Positions 1 through 12,518 of a stretch of DNA of 64,000 nucleotides are shown piece by piece; position 1 is the stretch's first letter; each line of letters starts with the position of its first letter. Origin of the DNA: Hydra vulgaris (taxonomy: Eukaryota; Cnidaria; Hydrozoa; Anthoathecata; Hydridae); the NCBI RefSeq assembly GCF_038396675.1, contig NC_088933.1, forward strand, positions 21,749,501 to 21,813,500. The letters run 5' to 3'. A program made the position numbers and the translations under genes. The notes below the pieces were generated by a model. That model worked only from the letters and a program-made list of their open reading frames with translations. It was not told where the DNA came from and ran no database searches.

Positions 1-9
1 GGCTCAAAA

Positions 10-180
10 TCTAAATGGGACTGTCCATTAATTACGTCAACAATTTTTTGGCAACTTTTACCTTCCCCCTCCCCCTTGTCAACAACTTGTCAAACTTTCA
101 GAGACCCCCTATAAAATTACGTCAACAAATAATTTACCCTCCTCCCCCCCTCCTCCTCCTTTCTTATGTAAAATTTAAAA
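10..180. repeat. Left end of a dispersed repeat (GGGACTGTCCATTAATTACG end)
   Basis: The stretch combines the motif CTGTCCATTAATTACGTCAA with runs of CCCCCTCCCCC and GTCAAACTTTCAGA. A related block lies inverted at 2595-2692, so the two could be the ends of one 2.7-kb element that contains the LINE fragment at 2170-2595. Weaker relatives occur at 8690-8785 and 56525-56650. No target duplication can be defined because the left flank is cut by the window edge. Confidence 0.4.
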
Positions 181-697
181 AATACGAAAAAAAATTAAAG
201 ATTTTTAAATTGTAGTTGTAGTAGTAGTTTACAACTTCAAGAAAAAGTGTTTAAAAGTAAAATGCTTAAAAAAACTTAATTTAACTTTTAACTTATAAAC
301 ATTTTTTAAATATATATAACCATTTTAAATTAAAAAAGCTTGCTCTGAACAAAAAGTGAATAGGAGTAAAAGTGATTACAACATGCAACACTATTGGTTT
401 AAACTTTTTTCAGTGCATGATAGAAGGTAAAAAAACTAAATTCACTCAACTTATCGAAGAACTGCAAGTCGATATTATGTCAATAATAAAAAAAGCGTTC
501 CAGGTATGGAATTTAAAAGAACAAAGAGAAACATTAAACCTTTGATAGAGGAGAGTATTCCTCGATGTTTTCCGAAATTCTTACTATGATAAAGAAATCG
601 TGACTATTGAAATTTTTGATAAGATCTTCAAGATCTTTTTTAACAAAACAGGTTTTTATTTTTAAGTTCTTATATTACGATTAATAATTGCAAACTT

Positions 698-779
<82 letters not shown>

Positions 780-2004
780 CACTTTTATTGCATGGATAAC
801 GTTAGCATTTAGGTAATTAGGGATAATGGTAATAACCAACGTGCCCGTCAACAGACCTACTCCTAGATAATATTAAACATTTATCATAATATTTTTATCA
901 TAATTTATGTACAGTGCAGAGTCGCAAAACGTGAATGTGCCTATCCTCCTTACTTTAACTTTAGACCTAATCCAATTCCACATTGGAAGCAAGATAATTC
1001 TAATAGAGTCTAGCATAACAAAATAGTGCATTTGATAATTTGTATAAACAAAGCGTAAGCAAACTTTTAGGACGGAAGACCCAAAGTTTATAATTTATAA
1101 AAATTTTCTAGTTTTTAAAAAGCTACTGACATCTTGTTATCAATATTATAATAGTATTTGGGCATGGAGCTGGAGAGTCGCATTATAACATTGAAATTTT
1201 AACATCAAATATTTATACCAGGGTTGGCAACCTTCTTGCAAACAGCAGGTTGCCGATTCTGGTATAAACATTTAAATAATATAAAGTAGATTATGTACTT
1301 ACATAAACGTTTATTCATTTTTACATCAGGCCAACAAACACAAACTTTTGAAAAATAATAGTGTTACGAGTAAACATCTCGCCTGTGCTCATATAGTTCT
1401 GTAAGTGTCAGGTATTTTTAAAGCACAACACGGTTTTAAAAAAGTAGAATATAGAAAATGTCATTAAAATACTCAAGGTTGGGTAAGTGTGTAACACAAG
1501 ACTACAAACGCCGCCATTTTTCTTTTTTTTAAAATACAGTTTAGTTTATTTTAGTGGTCAATTGTATAAAAATTTACAACAATCCCTAATAAATTTATAG
1601 ACTTTTGAAAAATCATGAATGTTCTGTATGTTTAAATTACCAACAAAGATGTGCTGCATCAGGCACCTCTATACTAACAGCCTTAAGATACTTGTGCACA
1701 TCTGTGACACAAGTACCTTACTTTAAGAACATTATAGAATACTGGAAACATATATGGAGAGAGTTTATTTCCAGTTATCGTTTAAAAATTCTCTTTTAAC
1801 TAATTTAAAGATTTTGGGAAATGTTGACGAATTCGCGTCAATTACTGTTTGCGGCAGTTTTTCACAGCAACACAACACGGTTCGTGAAGAATTTTTCTCT
1901 TAGAATACAATTGAGTACTCTTTTCTGTACAAGTCTTTAATTATGATCACACATAATATACTTTGAACACGAAGGACAATTGAATAATAAATGAAAATTT
2001 ATTT
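181..2004. other. Gene-free AT-rich stretch
   Basis: No coding region is supported here. It holds a (TA)n tract (700-776) and an imperfect inverted repeat at 1212-1233 / 1247-1268 (TTTATACCAG arms around a short loop, three mismatches). Open frames are short and show no recognisable family. Confidence 0.6.
700..776. repeat. (TA)n microsatellite
   Basis: Uninterrupted TA dinucleotides, about 38 units. Confidence 0.95.
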
Positions 2005-2169
2005 CATTAAATCCGCGCATGAACTTGAACATCAGAATTAAATCACCTCTTATTCTTCTTTCTTCAAGTGTCGTAAGACCTAACATGTTTCAAGTGTCGT
2101 AAGACCTAACATGTCGTAAGACCTAAACCTAACATGATTCTTCGCTGCTCGGCGGTGCGATGCTTAATC

Positions 2170-2595
2170 TCATAAATTGTTTTTGTAGCACGGTTTTGAA
2201 CCTTTTTCTAGCGCTTCTGTGTCTGCCCGTTGGTAAGGTGACAACGCTTGGATGGCGTACTCTAGGTGAAGGCGAACATACCTGGTGCACACTTCTTTCC
2301 ACACCGAAAAACTACGGCTGCGAAAAGTTTTTTTCAGCCTCTCTAAGGAGCGGTTAGCGTTCACCACAGCTGCTAAAACTTGGCCATTACATTTAAGATC
2401 ATTTGAGATAAGAACTCCAAGATCTCTCTCTAAATGAGCAACTTTGATTGCAAGTGGCAGGTCGTCTGATCCTTGTATGTAATAGTCTCGTTTTGATATC
2501 TTTTTTCTCGGCCAGTAGGCATGACTAGTAACTAAGTCCATGACTAGTAACGAAGTAACTAAATTTATTTTAAAAAGTAACGTTGTTGACGTCAA
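2170..2595 (-). pseudogene. LINE reverse transcriptase C-terminal fragment
   Basis: The open frame gives residues such as ERDLGVLISNDLKC, ANRSLERLKKTF and LHLEYAIQALSPYQ, the thumb and connection part found after the RT domain of non-LTR (Jockey/CR1-like) retrotransposons. The catalytic RT motifs are absent and the frame fades on both sides, so this is a dead fragment of a few hundred bases. The end of the frame overlaps a dispersed-repeat end at 2595-2692. Family identity is confident; the clade is not. Confidence 0.75.
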
Positions 2596-2692
2596 CTTTT
2601 CTTGACTCCCCCCTCCCCCTTGTTAAAAGTTGTCAAAAAATTTCAGACCCCCTCCCCCTATTTTATTGACGTAATCAATGGACAGCCCAAAT
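2595..2692. repeat. Inverted partner of the repeat end at 10-180
   Basis: Read on the minus strand it gives GGGCTGTCCATTGATTACGTC followed by a G-rich run and GTCTGAAA, matching 16-140 in inverted orientation. It is proposed as the right end of an element beginning near position 10. Confidence 0.4.
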
Positions 2693-2930
2693 GTTCGAGG
2701 TTCCATGCCGGCTCTTCCAAGATATATAGCTTGGTAAAGAAGGAGGCAAATAGTTAATTAGCTAACCGCCTTCACAATGCACCACAAAAGACCATTTAAC
2801 CATTTAATTTAATTAGATCTATATTTATATATTTACTTTTAATTTGCTTTTTTTTTGTCATAAAAAGTTGATTAAAAGTGTTAATTTATAATCTCCGCCC
2901 TACGTTCAACACTCTTATCCAACACTATAT
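2693..2930. other. Spacer, nothing recognised
   Basis: AT-rich sequence with no supported gene or repeat. The phrase GGTAAAGAAGGAGGCA near 2734 resembles part of the SINE body at 41272-41476, too short to call. Confidence 0.4.
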
Positions 2931-3838
2931 TAGGGGAAAGGCGCCTATGATGGCATACATAACTTTGAAACTTCATTATTCAGTATCCTAAAGACCAATA
3001 ATAAAAGTTTTGATATGGATACATTCCTTGTTACATCTAGAACAATAATTACCCTGGGAGTTTTCATCAGTTTTATTTTTTTTAGAAGTTATTCTTATTG
3101 TAAAAAAAAGCACAAGTGTGCCATCATAGGCAACCACTGCTCCTATGATGGCATAGGGGAGGATGGGGCTAGTTAGGATCGAGGGTAACTTAATGATTTC
3201 ATTTAACCTTAGATTCTTCCCTCAGAAAAGCCAGAAATTACTCGAAACCATCCTAATTTACCATTTCATGCTACACACCAGCATTGTAAAATTTTGCGCA
3301 TGCGCATAGCATATATTGCGTTTTACGTATTTTTTGGACCAAAAAAAAATTTTTGGAGCATCACTTTCTTTTAACTTTACTTAAAAATAAGTTTTTCTTA
3401 TAAAAAAAAAAGGTTTTCCCAACTCGTCAATATTTCAACACCCCCAACTCGTCAGAATGCCATCATGGGTAAAAGTTATCATTTTCATTAAAACAAGCTG
3501 TGTCTGCTTTGTTCAAAAGATAAAATTAAAGTAACTATTCCACCAAATGCACAAAACTTGAATATAAAATGCATGAAAATTTTATTTCTGCACAGTTAAT
3601 AGTAAAATCACAATCTTAAATATATGAAGGATATAAAACTACAACAGCACATCTAAAAATCGATTTTTGTTGATTATAAAAACAATACTTGTGCACAAGG
3701 GACTTTTTTTGACTAAAACTAATGTAAAGTCAGTATAGTCATGTAGGTCTAATCATTTTTTTACCAAAACCAATTTTAATGGAAATATGACCGGTATGCC
3801 ATCATAGGCGTTATGCCATCATCGGCGCCTTTCCCCTA
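2931..3838. mobile_element. Non-autonomous TA-flanked DNA transposon, copy 1 (GGGGAAAGGCGCC ends)
   Basis: The element starts TAGGGGAAAGGCGCCTATG and ends with the inverted counterpart (GGCGCCTTTCCCCTA), about 26 bp of terminal inverted repeat with TA at both outer edges, as in Tc1/mariner-type insertions. It is 908 bp and has no transposase frame. Inside, the phrases 'CCATCATAGG' and 'CCCCCAACTCGTCA' recur. A second copy in the same orientation is at 43748-44582 and shares interior sequence such as CATAACTTTGAA and TGAAAATTT, which proves a dispersed family. Confidence 0.8.
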
Positions 3839-4512
3839 CATGTTTTGCATTTTTTTTCTTTAATCTATTTGATTATGTTTGTTTGTTTTTTTGTTTTTTT
3901 TTGCGCCTCAGGTCTCCTAAATTTACAACCAACTTTTGAAACTTTAAATAAATAATAAATTAATGATAAATTTTAAAAATAATCAAATTTGTTATAAAAT
4001 TTCAACACATTTTTTTAAGCATAAGCATACATTTTTCACGATCAAGTGTTAGTTCATTGCGTATAGATTCATATATTTGCTCCAAGTCTTATTTTGTCTT
4101 ATAAAAGAATAAGTTTGTCATTTTCATAGTGTAAAGAATTTACGGAGTCTAACACTAGTTTTAAACGCACGTTTATTCTATTAAACGCACGTTTCTTTAT
4201 GCTACACTATAGATTTTTTACTGGAGAAACATAAAACTTTATATTTTTTTTATTCCACCAGATTTTGGGCTCATTTTAGTATAAAGAGTATTATTCATGT
4301 TTTTTGTAATGTCAACAATATATATTTGGTATTAAAATTATTAATAATTAAATATAGTACTCAACGCAAGTTACGCGGATTTGCACTATCCCCGATGATA
4401 TTATATTTGTTGAGAGTTATTGTATATAACTTATAGCTTGATCAAATATTTCGAAAGTAAATCTACTTCATAAAATTAACATCATAAAAGCTAATTTTTA
4501 AAAAGTTAAAAA
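3839..4512. other. Gene-free stretch with one short repeated phrase
   Basis: No gene is seen. The phrase GTTACGCGGATTTGCACTAT followed by CCCCGATGATAT (about 4371-4402) recurs with small changes at 5209-5240 (GTTACGCGGTTTTGCACTAT), a direct repeat pair on either side of the foldback element. Confidence 0.5.
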
Positions 4513-4853
4513 TCAGTGGCGGATCCAGGATTTTTTAATCTTCGAGATAGCTAACTTCCAGACATGGAGCTAACTCCAAACATTTTTATGTTTATACTTA
4601 TATCAAATAATGAGGGTTTGCAAAAAATTGCGGTGATTGGAGGCTGGGAACAAAAAAGCCCTAAAATTTTTGCTCTCACGTCTAGGGCAGGAGTATCTAA
4701 AATTTTGGGGCTTTTTTGTTCCCAGCCTCCAATCACCGCAATTTTTTGCAAACCCTCATTATTTGATATAAGTATAAACATAAAAATGTGTTGAGTTAGC
4801 TCCATGTCTGGAAATTAGCTATCTCAAAGATCAAAAAATGCTATCTCCGCTAT
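4513..4853. mobile_element. Foldback (long palindrome) element, copy 1
   Basis: Two arms of about 140 bp face each other around a loop of roughly 15-30 bases near 4675-4690. The arms are so alike that both strands encode nearly the same meaningless peptide. The outer ends read GTGGCGGATCCAGG on the left and an inverted relative on the right. No transposase is present, as expected for a non-autonomous hairpin element. A longer relative lies at 42806-43628 with the same arm text (TAACTTCCAGACAT, GCTAACTCCAAACAT). Transcription through it would give a long hairpin RNA. Confidence 0.85.
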
Positions 4854-6639
4854 TGAAAATATATTACTATCAACAAATTGAATGATACAAGTAGACATAG
4901 GTCAAACCAACATTCATTGAAAATCAGAAAAAAGACTATTATATTTTGCAACAACATTATAGTTTATTGGTAGATAGTCAAATGCCAAGTGTATTTAAAA
5001 ATTTATAAAGCTAAAAAAAATGTGTTCGAGTTGAAAATAATGAAACCATGAAGCTCATTTAGAATTAAAATAATTAAAAACAAAAATAAATTAAAACCAT
5101 GTTTAATATAATTTATACTGTTTTTCTTTAGAATACCATTGACCAGTCCTCCTTTGAGTTCCTCCTCAAAGGTCAAAGAAGTTCCTCAGCAGGTATTATC
5201 CGATGCTAGTTACGCGGTTTTGCACTATCCCCGACGATATACAGTATGTGGAGATAATAATCATTGATCATGAAAAAATGCATTTTTTTATCGTCAATAT
5301 TTTTCTAAAAAATTTTTTTGTAATCATTTTTGGATATAATGCTGATACCTCTGGCTAAATTCTTACATTTAACTAACGTTGTTTTCACTAAAATCAAAGG
5401 TTCACTGCTCGTGTGTGATCATTTATGTGATACTTGTGTGAGACCAAGTTTTTAATTAACGTTGGTTTCACTAAAACCAGACATTTTTTCATCAGAACTA
5501 TTACTCAAATTAAAACATTGGAAATTTACAAAGCCTGACTTGTAACTTGATTTAGTAAATATATAGTTAATGTATGGTTATATATGGTAATATATAACCA
5601 TATATGGTATAATATATGGTAAATATATAGTTAAGGATGTGGTTAAGCTACAGAGTAATCAAGCTCACCATTTGTGAATTAGTTTTTTGGAAAAACAAAG
5701 CAAAAAAAAACAGTATTTTGGAAGTTGATGCACTATGAAAATATTGCGAAACAATAACAATTATTATATTTGTGAATTAGATTTTTATATTTGGCATTAT
5801 TTTATTATGATAATTTACGTTGTTTGCTTTTTTTGTTGTTTTTTTGCCATATTAACTTATTAAAGTCGTAAAACATGATACATATACAAATAACAGCGGC
5901 AAGAAGAAGACACAATTTGTCATATTACCAATCCCCTTAATCTATACCTATATATAATCTAGTAAATACAAAATAACAAAAATTATAAAACGTTATACAA
6001 TATAATATAAAACATTTTTATAAATTTATAAATAAAAATCATAGTAATCTTAATTTTCTACTTTAACTTTCTGTTTTTTCTTTTGTTTAAGAATAAATTA
6101 AATACAAGAAAGAAAAAAAAAGTATAAAGTATAATAAAAACTATATTATTAAAAAGCATTGATAAACTTTGTGCATAACATTATAAAAGCAACAATAGTT
6201 AACCCTTATCTGATACAAGGACTACGAAATATATAAACCTACGTGACAGGATATTTTTTCAAATCACTTTGTTTTAGTTGGTAGAATATATTACCACACA
6301 ATATCTTCTTCTTCCAGTGGTGCTAACACTAACAATGGATCAATGGTTAATCCATTTTTTTTTGTCTAAAAGAGATAGAGTCAATCAGTTCTGTATTTTA
6401 AAAGAGTCTGTTCTGTATTTTAAGTCGATCAGTTCTGTATTTAGTGAGTCAGAAGAAAAGTTCTCTGATTTGTAAACTAAGCTAAATATACTCCTGAGCA
6501 ATAATCAGCAAATTGATGCTAACAAAAAAGTTAATCCTTTAAAAGTTAAAGGAGTTAGTTTGGGGCTGATGATATTCCTTAAACAAACATTTCCATGAGC
6601 TATGCTTAGCATCCAGCGTCCATCAAATGTGTGCATATG
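4854..6639. other. Gene-free AT-rich stretch
   Basis: Short frames only. It includes a small tandem run of ATATATGGTAA-like units at about 5570-5635 and long A/T runs. No recognised gene or mobile element. Confidence 0.55.
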
Positions 6640-6652
6640 CCTACCCAGTGAA

Positions 6653-6851
6653 AAATGAAACCGCGTCCCACATGGGTTACGCGTGGGTTCCGTGTGGGAT
6701 TGATGGGATTTATGTGGGACGGATTTTCCCATTGTGGTATCCGTATGGAAATTTGTCACCTTAAACCCATGTGGGTAATCCCACATGGGTTACATGTGGG
6801 AACCATATGGTATTTACACACATGGGAAATCCCACGTGGTTTCCTGTGGGA
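6653..6851. repeat. Left iteron array, CCCACATGGGTTACATGTGGG type
   Basis: About eight imperfect copies of a 20-30 bp unit built around CCCACATGGG and its complement, rich in CANNTG half-sites (CACATG, CATGTG, CATATG). The right counterpart is 12240-12505. Subterminal iterons of this kind are normally transposase-binding sites; that role is inferred here. Confidence 0.7.
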
Positions 6852-7723
6852 ATTAATTTGAAAGCTGGAAACTAAAAAAAAACTAAAAAAAATATTTTTA
6901 AATCGACATTGCATTGCGTTATGTTTGTATTGTGTGAAAATATTTTATAATAATATAGAGAATGGCAAGCAAGTATGTAAGTACCACGAATAATGTTTAT
7001 CTTTCTTTATAGAAATAAGATTAAAAATTTATTAAAAAAAGAAAAAAATAGGATGGAGATGGGTTTCTATAACTTTTTTTATGCTCCAAAACTTTTAACT
7101 TTAGATATAATAAGGTCCTTAAGACTTGAGGGACTTACGAACTACATTGAGGAACAAAAACAGGATATTTACAGAAAATTTTCAATTTTTAGTTTGTAGT
7201 ACCACAGTGTTATTGTGAATAAAGCCTCTGGGTCCAGTTTTCAAAGTAATATGATCTAAGTAATGTTTAAATAAAATAAAATGCTTTAAAATGCATATAG
7301 TTATACATATAACTCCTGATAGTTAACTATATGTATAACTAGTTATACATATAATTTGTTATAAAAACTTATTTTTTAAGGTTATGCTTGAACAAATTAG
7401 TACCAATTAATTCAAATTCAAGATTTATTTAAAGTTCAAGTTAATGTTCTTATTTATTCATTGTTTTTGTTAATTTTATATTTATTTGTTCAAATTTATC
7501 AGTTAGTACTATATTTTACTACAGTAAGAATGTTTATCATTGTTGAACGTGATTTTATTAGTAACTTTTGACAACACCCTTTATATTTTAAGTAATGACA
7601 GCTTTACTTTTCTATTGATGTTAAATTTATTGCGTTTCAATAACTCAGATTGAATCTTAACTGAATTATTGTAAGCTTTGTAGGGGTTTGTTGTATATCA
7701 AATGGTGTTGTAAATAAAGTAAA

Positions 7724-7727
<4 letters not shown>

Positions 7728-7803
<76 letters not shown>
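7728..7803. repeat. (TA)n microsatellite
   Basis: Pure TA run at the inner edge of the left arm of the 7010-9620 inverted repeat. Confidence 0.95.
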
Positions 7804-7811
<8 letters not shown>

Positions 7812-8788
7812 AAAACAATAAAATTGATACAAAATTTCACTTTAAAATGAATACCATTAACATTGTGATGATAAAAGCATTAGGAAACTAGTATTTATGT
7901 ATTATTATTATACTATAAATAAATTGTTTTTTAATTCATTTTATAAAATGGAGACTGACAACTGATAATTAATGGAAATAAATACAAATCATAAAAATCA
8001 TGTAAACTTCATTTATTATTACTAAATACTATATTAATGTTAGTCTACAAAGTTAAAATCAATTTAGAACATTGTTATTAGTTCTTTTGCGATTCGCACT
8101 TCCACTTCTGTCTCTCAAATTTATAAAATAGGTGGTCAAAGCTTGCTCAATAGGTAGGTTCTCAGCATAACAATGCTTTTTTCTTACACTTTCTAAAGAG
8201 AAATATGGCAAATTGATTACTTATTTTACCTAAATTGTAGGGTCATCTATGCATAATGATGTCAGATGATGACCCGGTTTATTGAACAACTTCACCCTTT
8301 ATCAAACTCAGTCAATTTTTTGCCATCTCCAATTGAAAATGATGTCAGTTTTTGTTATCGTATTATGATGGTGTATCTGAATTGTTAATATAATATAAAA
8401 AATGCATATACCATCAATTTTTTTCTGGTTCAATTATACATTTATTATCAACAGTACTAAAAGTAAAAAAAAAAACATATATTGTTCTTTCAGATAAGCT
8501 AATTTCTGAATTTAAATTGTTTTTCCTATGATCCTCTACAGTTTTAAGCAACAAAAGCAAGAAGTTTTTAGACCACATTGTTGGTGTAAATATCTCTAAA
8601 ACCTGCTCATAGCTAGCATAAATTGTTTTACTTTTTTTTAAAATAAATTATTTTACTTTTTTTTTTAATTCATTTTTTTAATTGACATTATTTTTGTCTC
8701 AACATCCCCTCCCCATTGTCAATTATTGTTAAACTCACACTGCCCCTCTATCTACTGGCATCATTTATGGATGATCCCATAGCGTAAA

Positions 8789-8896
<108 letters not shown>

Positions 8897-9740
8897 TCTT
8901 TTTACTTTATTTACAACACCATTTGATATACAACAAACCCCTACAAAGCTTACAATAATTCAGTTAAAATTCAATCTGAGTTATTGAAACGTAATAAATT
9001 TAACGTCAATAGAAAAGTAAACCTGTCATCATTTAAAATGTAAAGGGTGTTGTCAAAATATGTTGATAGTAAAATTAAGTTACTAATAAAATCACGTTCA
9101 ACAATGATAAATATTCTTACTGTAGTAAGAATTAGTACTAGTTAACAAATTTGTACAAATAAATATAAAATAGTGAAAAAACAATGACCGAATAACTTGA
9201 ACTTGAACTAAATCTTGAATTTGAATTAATTGGTTGTAATTTGTTCAAGCATAACCTTAAAAAATAAGATTATATAATAAATTTTATGAATAACTAGTTA
9301 TACATATAGTTAACTATCAGAAGTTATATATATAACTGCATGCATTTTGAATCATTTTATTTAATTTATATATTACTTTAGATCATATTACTTTGAATAC
9401 TGGACCCAGAGACTTTATTCCCAATTACACTGTGGTACTCCAGATTAAAAATTTAAAAGTTTCTGTAAATATCCTGTTTTTGTTCCTCAATGTACTTCGT
9501 AAGTCCCTTAAGTTTTATGAACCTTATTATATATAAAGTTAAAAGTTTTGGAGCCTAAAAAAAGTTACAGAAACCTCCTTATCTCCCCCTATTTTAATTT
9601 TTTTTTTTTAATAAAGAAAATTTGACTTTCAAACCTGCATTTCTTTGTGGGACACTGCAGTGCATGCATGCATGCTTAGTTTTTGACAACATTAGAACTT
9701 GCATCAGTCAATTGTTTGCAGATAATATACTCAAGAACTA

Positions 9741-9792
9741 TATTCAAATATCATATGAACATGTTAGAGAATGTTCATATGATATTTGAATA
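9741..9792. repeat. Perfect inverted duplication, 22-bp arms, 8-nt spacer
   Basis: Arm 9741-9762 (TATTCAAATATCATATGAAC plus AT) is matched exactly by 9771-9792 in reverse complement; the spacer is GTTAGAGA. Confidence 0.9.
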
Positions 9793-9962
9793 TCACAAAT
9801 TTAATAATATTGTTGTGATATGTTATATAATTAATTCCATAATAGATTATGATATGAAAATAAGATAGGATATGAAGGCAATGATCAAAGAATAAATTTA
9901 CTTATAGAAATTTAGATGTTTGTTTATTAGTTTCAGAATATTATATTATGTGTGACCACGGC

Positions 9963-11229
9963 CTTCTATAATAACAGGCCTTGACATCGCGCAACAAATA
10001 TGTTAAACTAAAGGCCAATTCCTAATACTGTGTTTTACATTTTCATCTTTTAACATTAGACGAAAGTTTGTGTTCGCGTTTTCTTAATAAATCTTTAAAA
10101 TGTGATTGGTTTATAAATTAGATAGCCCAACATCAAGATGATAACGTTGTAAGGTTCAAGGCATTAACATTGTAAGGTAATAATATTGTCAAACTAACGA
10201 TAAGTTTTTTTAATAATTAAAATGCCTTGAAAATGCCTTTAAAATGCTGTGTATCTCTTTGCAAGTCGAACTATCTCAACTACAACAAAAATATCAATTT
10301 ATACAACTACAACTACATTATCAATTACAACTACAACAAAAATATCAATACTCAACTACGACAAAAATATCAATTTATAAATTCCCGAAGAATCTAGAGG
10401 AGAGAAAAAGATGTAGTGAAGCTATCCCAAGAACTGGTTTTATTGTTACAGACTATACAGCATTATGTCAACTGCATTGGCCAAATGAAGCACCTTTTGA
10501 AAGCAAATATGGGAAGCAACGACCTTTAAACCCACCATCTGTTTTTAAAATATTCCGCCTAGTTGTTTAGCCACACCAGCAAGTAAAGTTAGAAAAATGT
10601 AACTTCAAGCGGTTTGAGAAGCATTTTACCAGATGAGTTAAATGATTTTCTAAAAGAGGATGAACTTATATTTGACGATATTCAATCTTTGTTAAGTGAT
10701 AATAACGATGTTATTGTTTTCCATATGTAGAGCATATGAGTATTTTGCTATGCGACGAAGTTTATATGATTGTTTGTGTATTGACTACAAGTTGCCAAGT
10801 ATAAGGACTTTAACCCTGTTGAGATATATTGATAAAACTTTTTTTTGCTTGAATCAACTTTTGTTGGTGTTTTTTATTGTTGGTGATTTTTATTGTTACC
10901 ATTTTTAGCAAAAAAAAATTAAAAATACAGTTATCTTTCTAATATATAGATATATACTTTGTTATGGTTCTGCTTGTTATTGATACTATTTAATATTACA
11001 TAAATATTCTTAATGAAATTTGAAATACGAAAAGCATGATTATCTTTCAACAATTTTTTGATTTTCTTTTTATATTTCCGTTTTTACTAGAGATTATTAT
11101 TAGAAAACATAGACTGCCATTACACCCTACCTAATATAAAAATATATCAATATAAGTAAAAGTGAAAGTTTAATCGGTCTTCAGTTTTTACGGCATTTTG
11201 CGCGATGTCAAGGCCTGTTATTATAGAAG
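9963..11229. mobile_element. THAP-domain DNA transposon remnant with perfect 32-bp TIRs
   Basis: The left terminal repeat 9963-9994 begins CTTCTATAATAACAGGCCTT and is matched without error by 11198-11229 in inverted orientation. The 1.27-kb interior contains a plus-strand THAP-like frame (10244-10570). No clear target duplication is visible next to the ends, so the superfamily is left open; THAP domains are typical of P-element- and Kolobok-type transposases. Confidence 0.75.
10244..10570 (+). pseudogene. THAP-type zinc finger fragment
   Basis: The last 60 residues contain CSEAIPRTGF, ALCQLHW, YGKQRPLNPP and SVFKIF. A cysteine and histidine spaced as C-x2-H-W, then a P-x-x-VF-like tail, match the second half of the C2CH THAP DNA-binding domain, whose C-terminal box is usually AVPTIF-like. 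The first half of the frame is Q/Y-rich low-complexity sequence and the amino-terminal C-x-C pair of the domain is not visible. Sequence after 10570 keeps acidic, transposase-like text in shifting frames. It lies between the 32-bp terminal repeats at 9963 and 11229 and is probably the decayed transposase start of that element. Confidence 0.6.
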
Positions 11230-11478
11230 TCTACATCATTGAAAAAGTAGGTTTTTACATTTTTGTTTTTGTTTTTTTGTTTAACTACTTATCCTTATTG
11301 ATCACTTTTTTTCAGGATTCTCCTCAGGGGTTCAAGCTCATTACGCATAATATGTGTTCAATTACGCATAATACGTTAGTCATTGTAAGTAATTAATTAG
11401 GAAATAATTATTTGTGAAATATTGTAGTCATTAATGACTTCAACCTGGCTAATAATTAAAATTGCTCGACTATTAAGG

Positions 11479-11731
<253 letters not shown>

Positions 11732-12239
11732 GTATTTATATTTTTTTTTAGAAAATGTTTGAAGAAAGTTAGAAGATACTAAAAACCTTGGTATTATACA
11801 AGCCGAAGCGATTTAATTAATTCAATTGACAAAAAACGGGGTGTAAATCGCAAAAGAAAAAATAATATTTTTAATATTCGTTTTGGATGTATTGATTAGT
11901 AGCATTTATTTTTAAATAAATTCATTTTGCAACACGTTTTTTAATTTTATAAAATTTCGTCATAATAGTTTAAGGTAAATCCCACATAGGTTATAGGTGG
12001 AAAACATCACATGTAAAAGATCAAAAATGCTACACGTTTTGAATACCAAATGGGATAAAGTAGCAAATACCAGATTAAGTTAAGCCTCTCTGAAAGCTTC
12101 GATGATTAATTTTAAATTACTATTTAAGTAATTTTTAAATTAAAAGAATTTTAAAAATTATCATAGAAGCATTCGGACTTTCATTTGTCTAGTATTGACT
12201 ACTTTTATACCATTTGGATTAAAATATGTGGCATTTAAG

Positions 12240-12505
12240 ATCTATAACATGTAGTATTTTCCACCTATATCCCATGCAGGATTTACCACATAAAACCCAT
12301 GTGGAATTTACCATATGAAACCCAGATGGGACAAAATAATAATCCCCATATGGGTTACATATGGTATAAACCCACGCGTATCCCATATGGGATTTACCAT
12401 ATGGAATCCATGTGGGATTTACCATATGAAACCCACATGGGACAAAATAATAATCCCCACATGGGTTACATGTGGAAATATCCACGCGTATCCCATGTGC
12501 GCTTT
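12240..12505. repeat. Right iteron array, CATATGGGA / ACCCATGTGGGA type
   Basis: Repeats of the left array family in inverted context. A sub-unit of about 100 bp (ACCATATGAAACCCA, then GGGACAAAATAATAATCCCC, then ATGGGTTACAT) is present twice, at about 12309-12380 and 12420-12490. Confidence 0.75.
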
Positions 12506-12518
12506 TTCACTGGGTAGG

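Noticed and set aside
1..215. 66-codon frame at the window start
   Set aside because: Proline/leucine-rich low-complexity translation of C/T-rich repeat sequence.
4551..4805. Two near-identical 76-84 codon frames on opposite strands
   Set aside because: They arise because the DNA is a long palindrome; both strands read the same arm.
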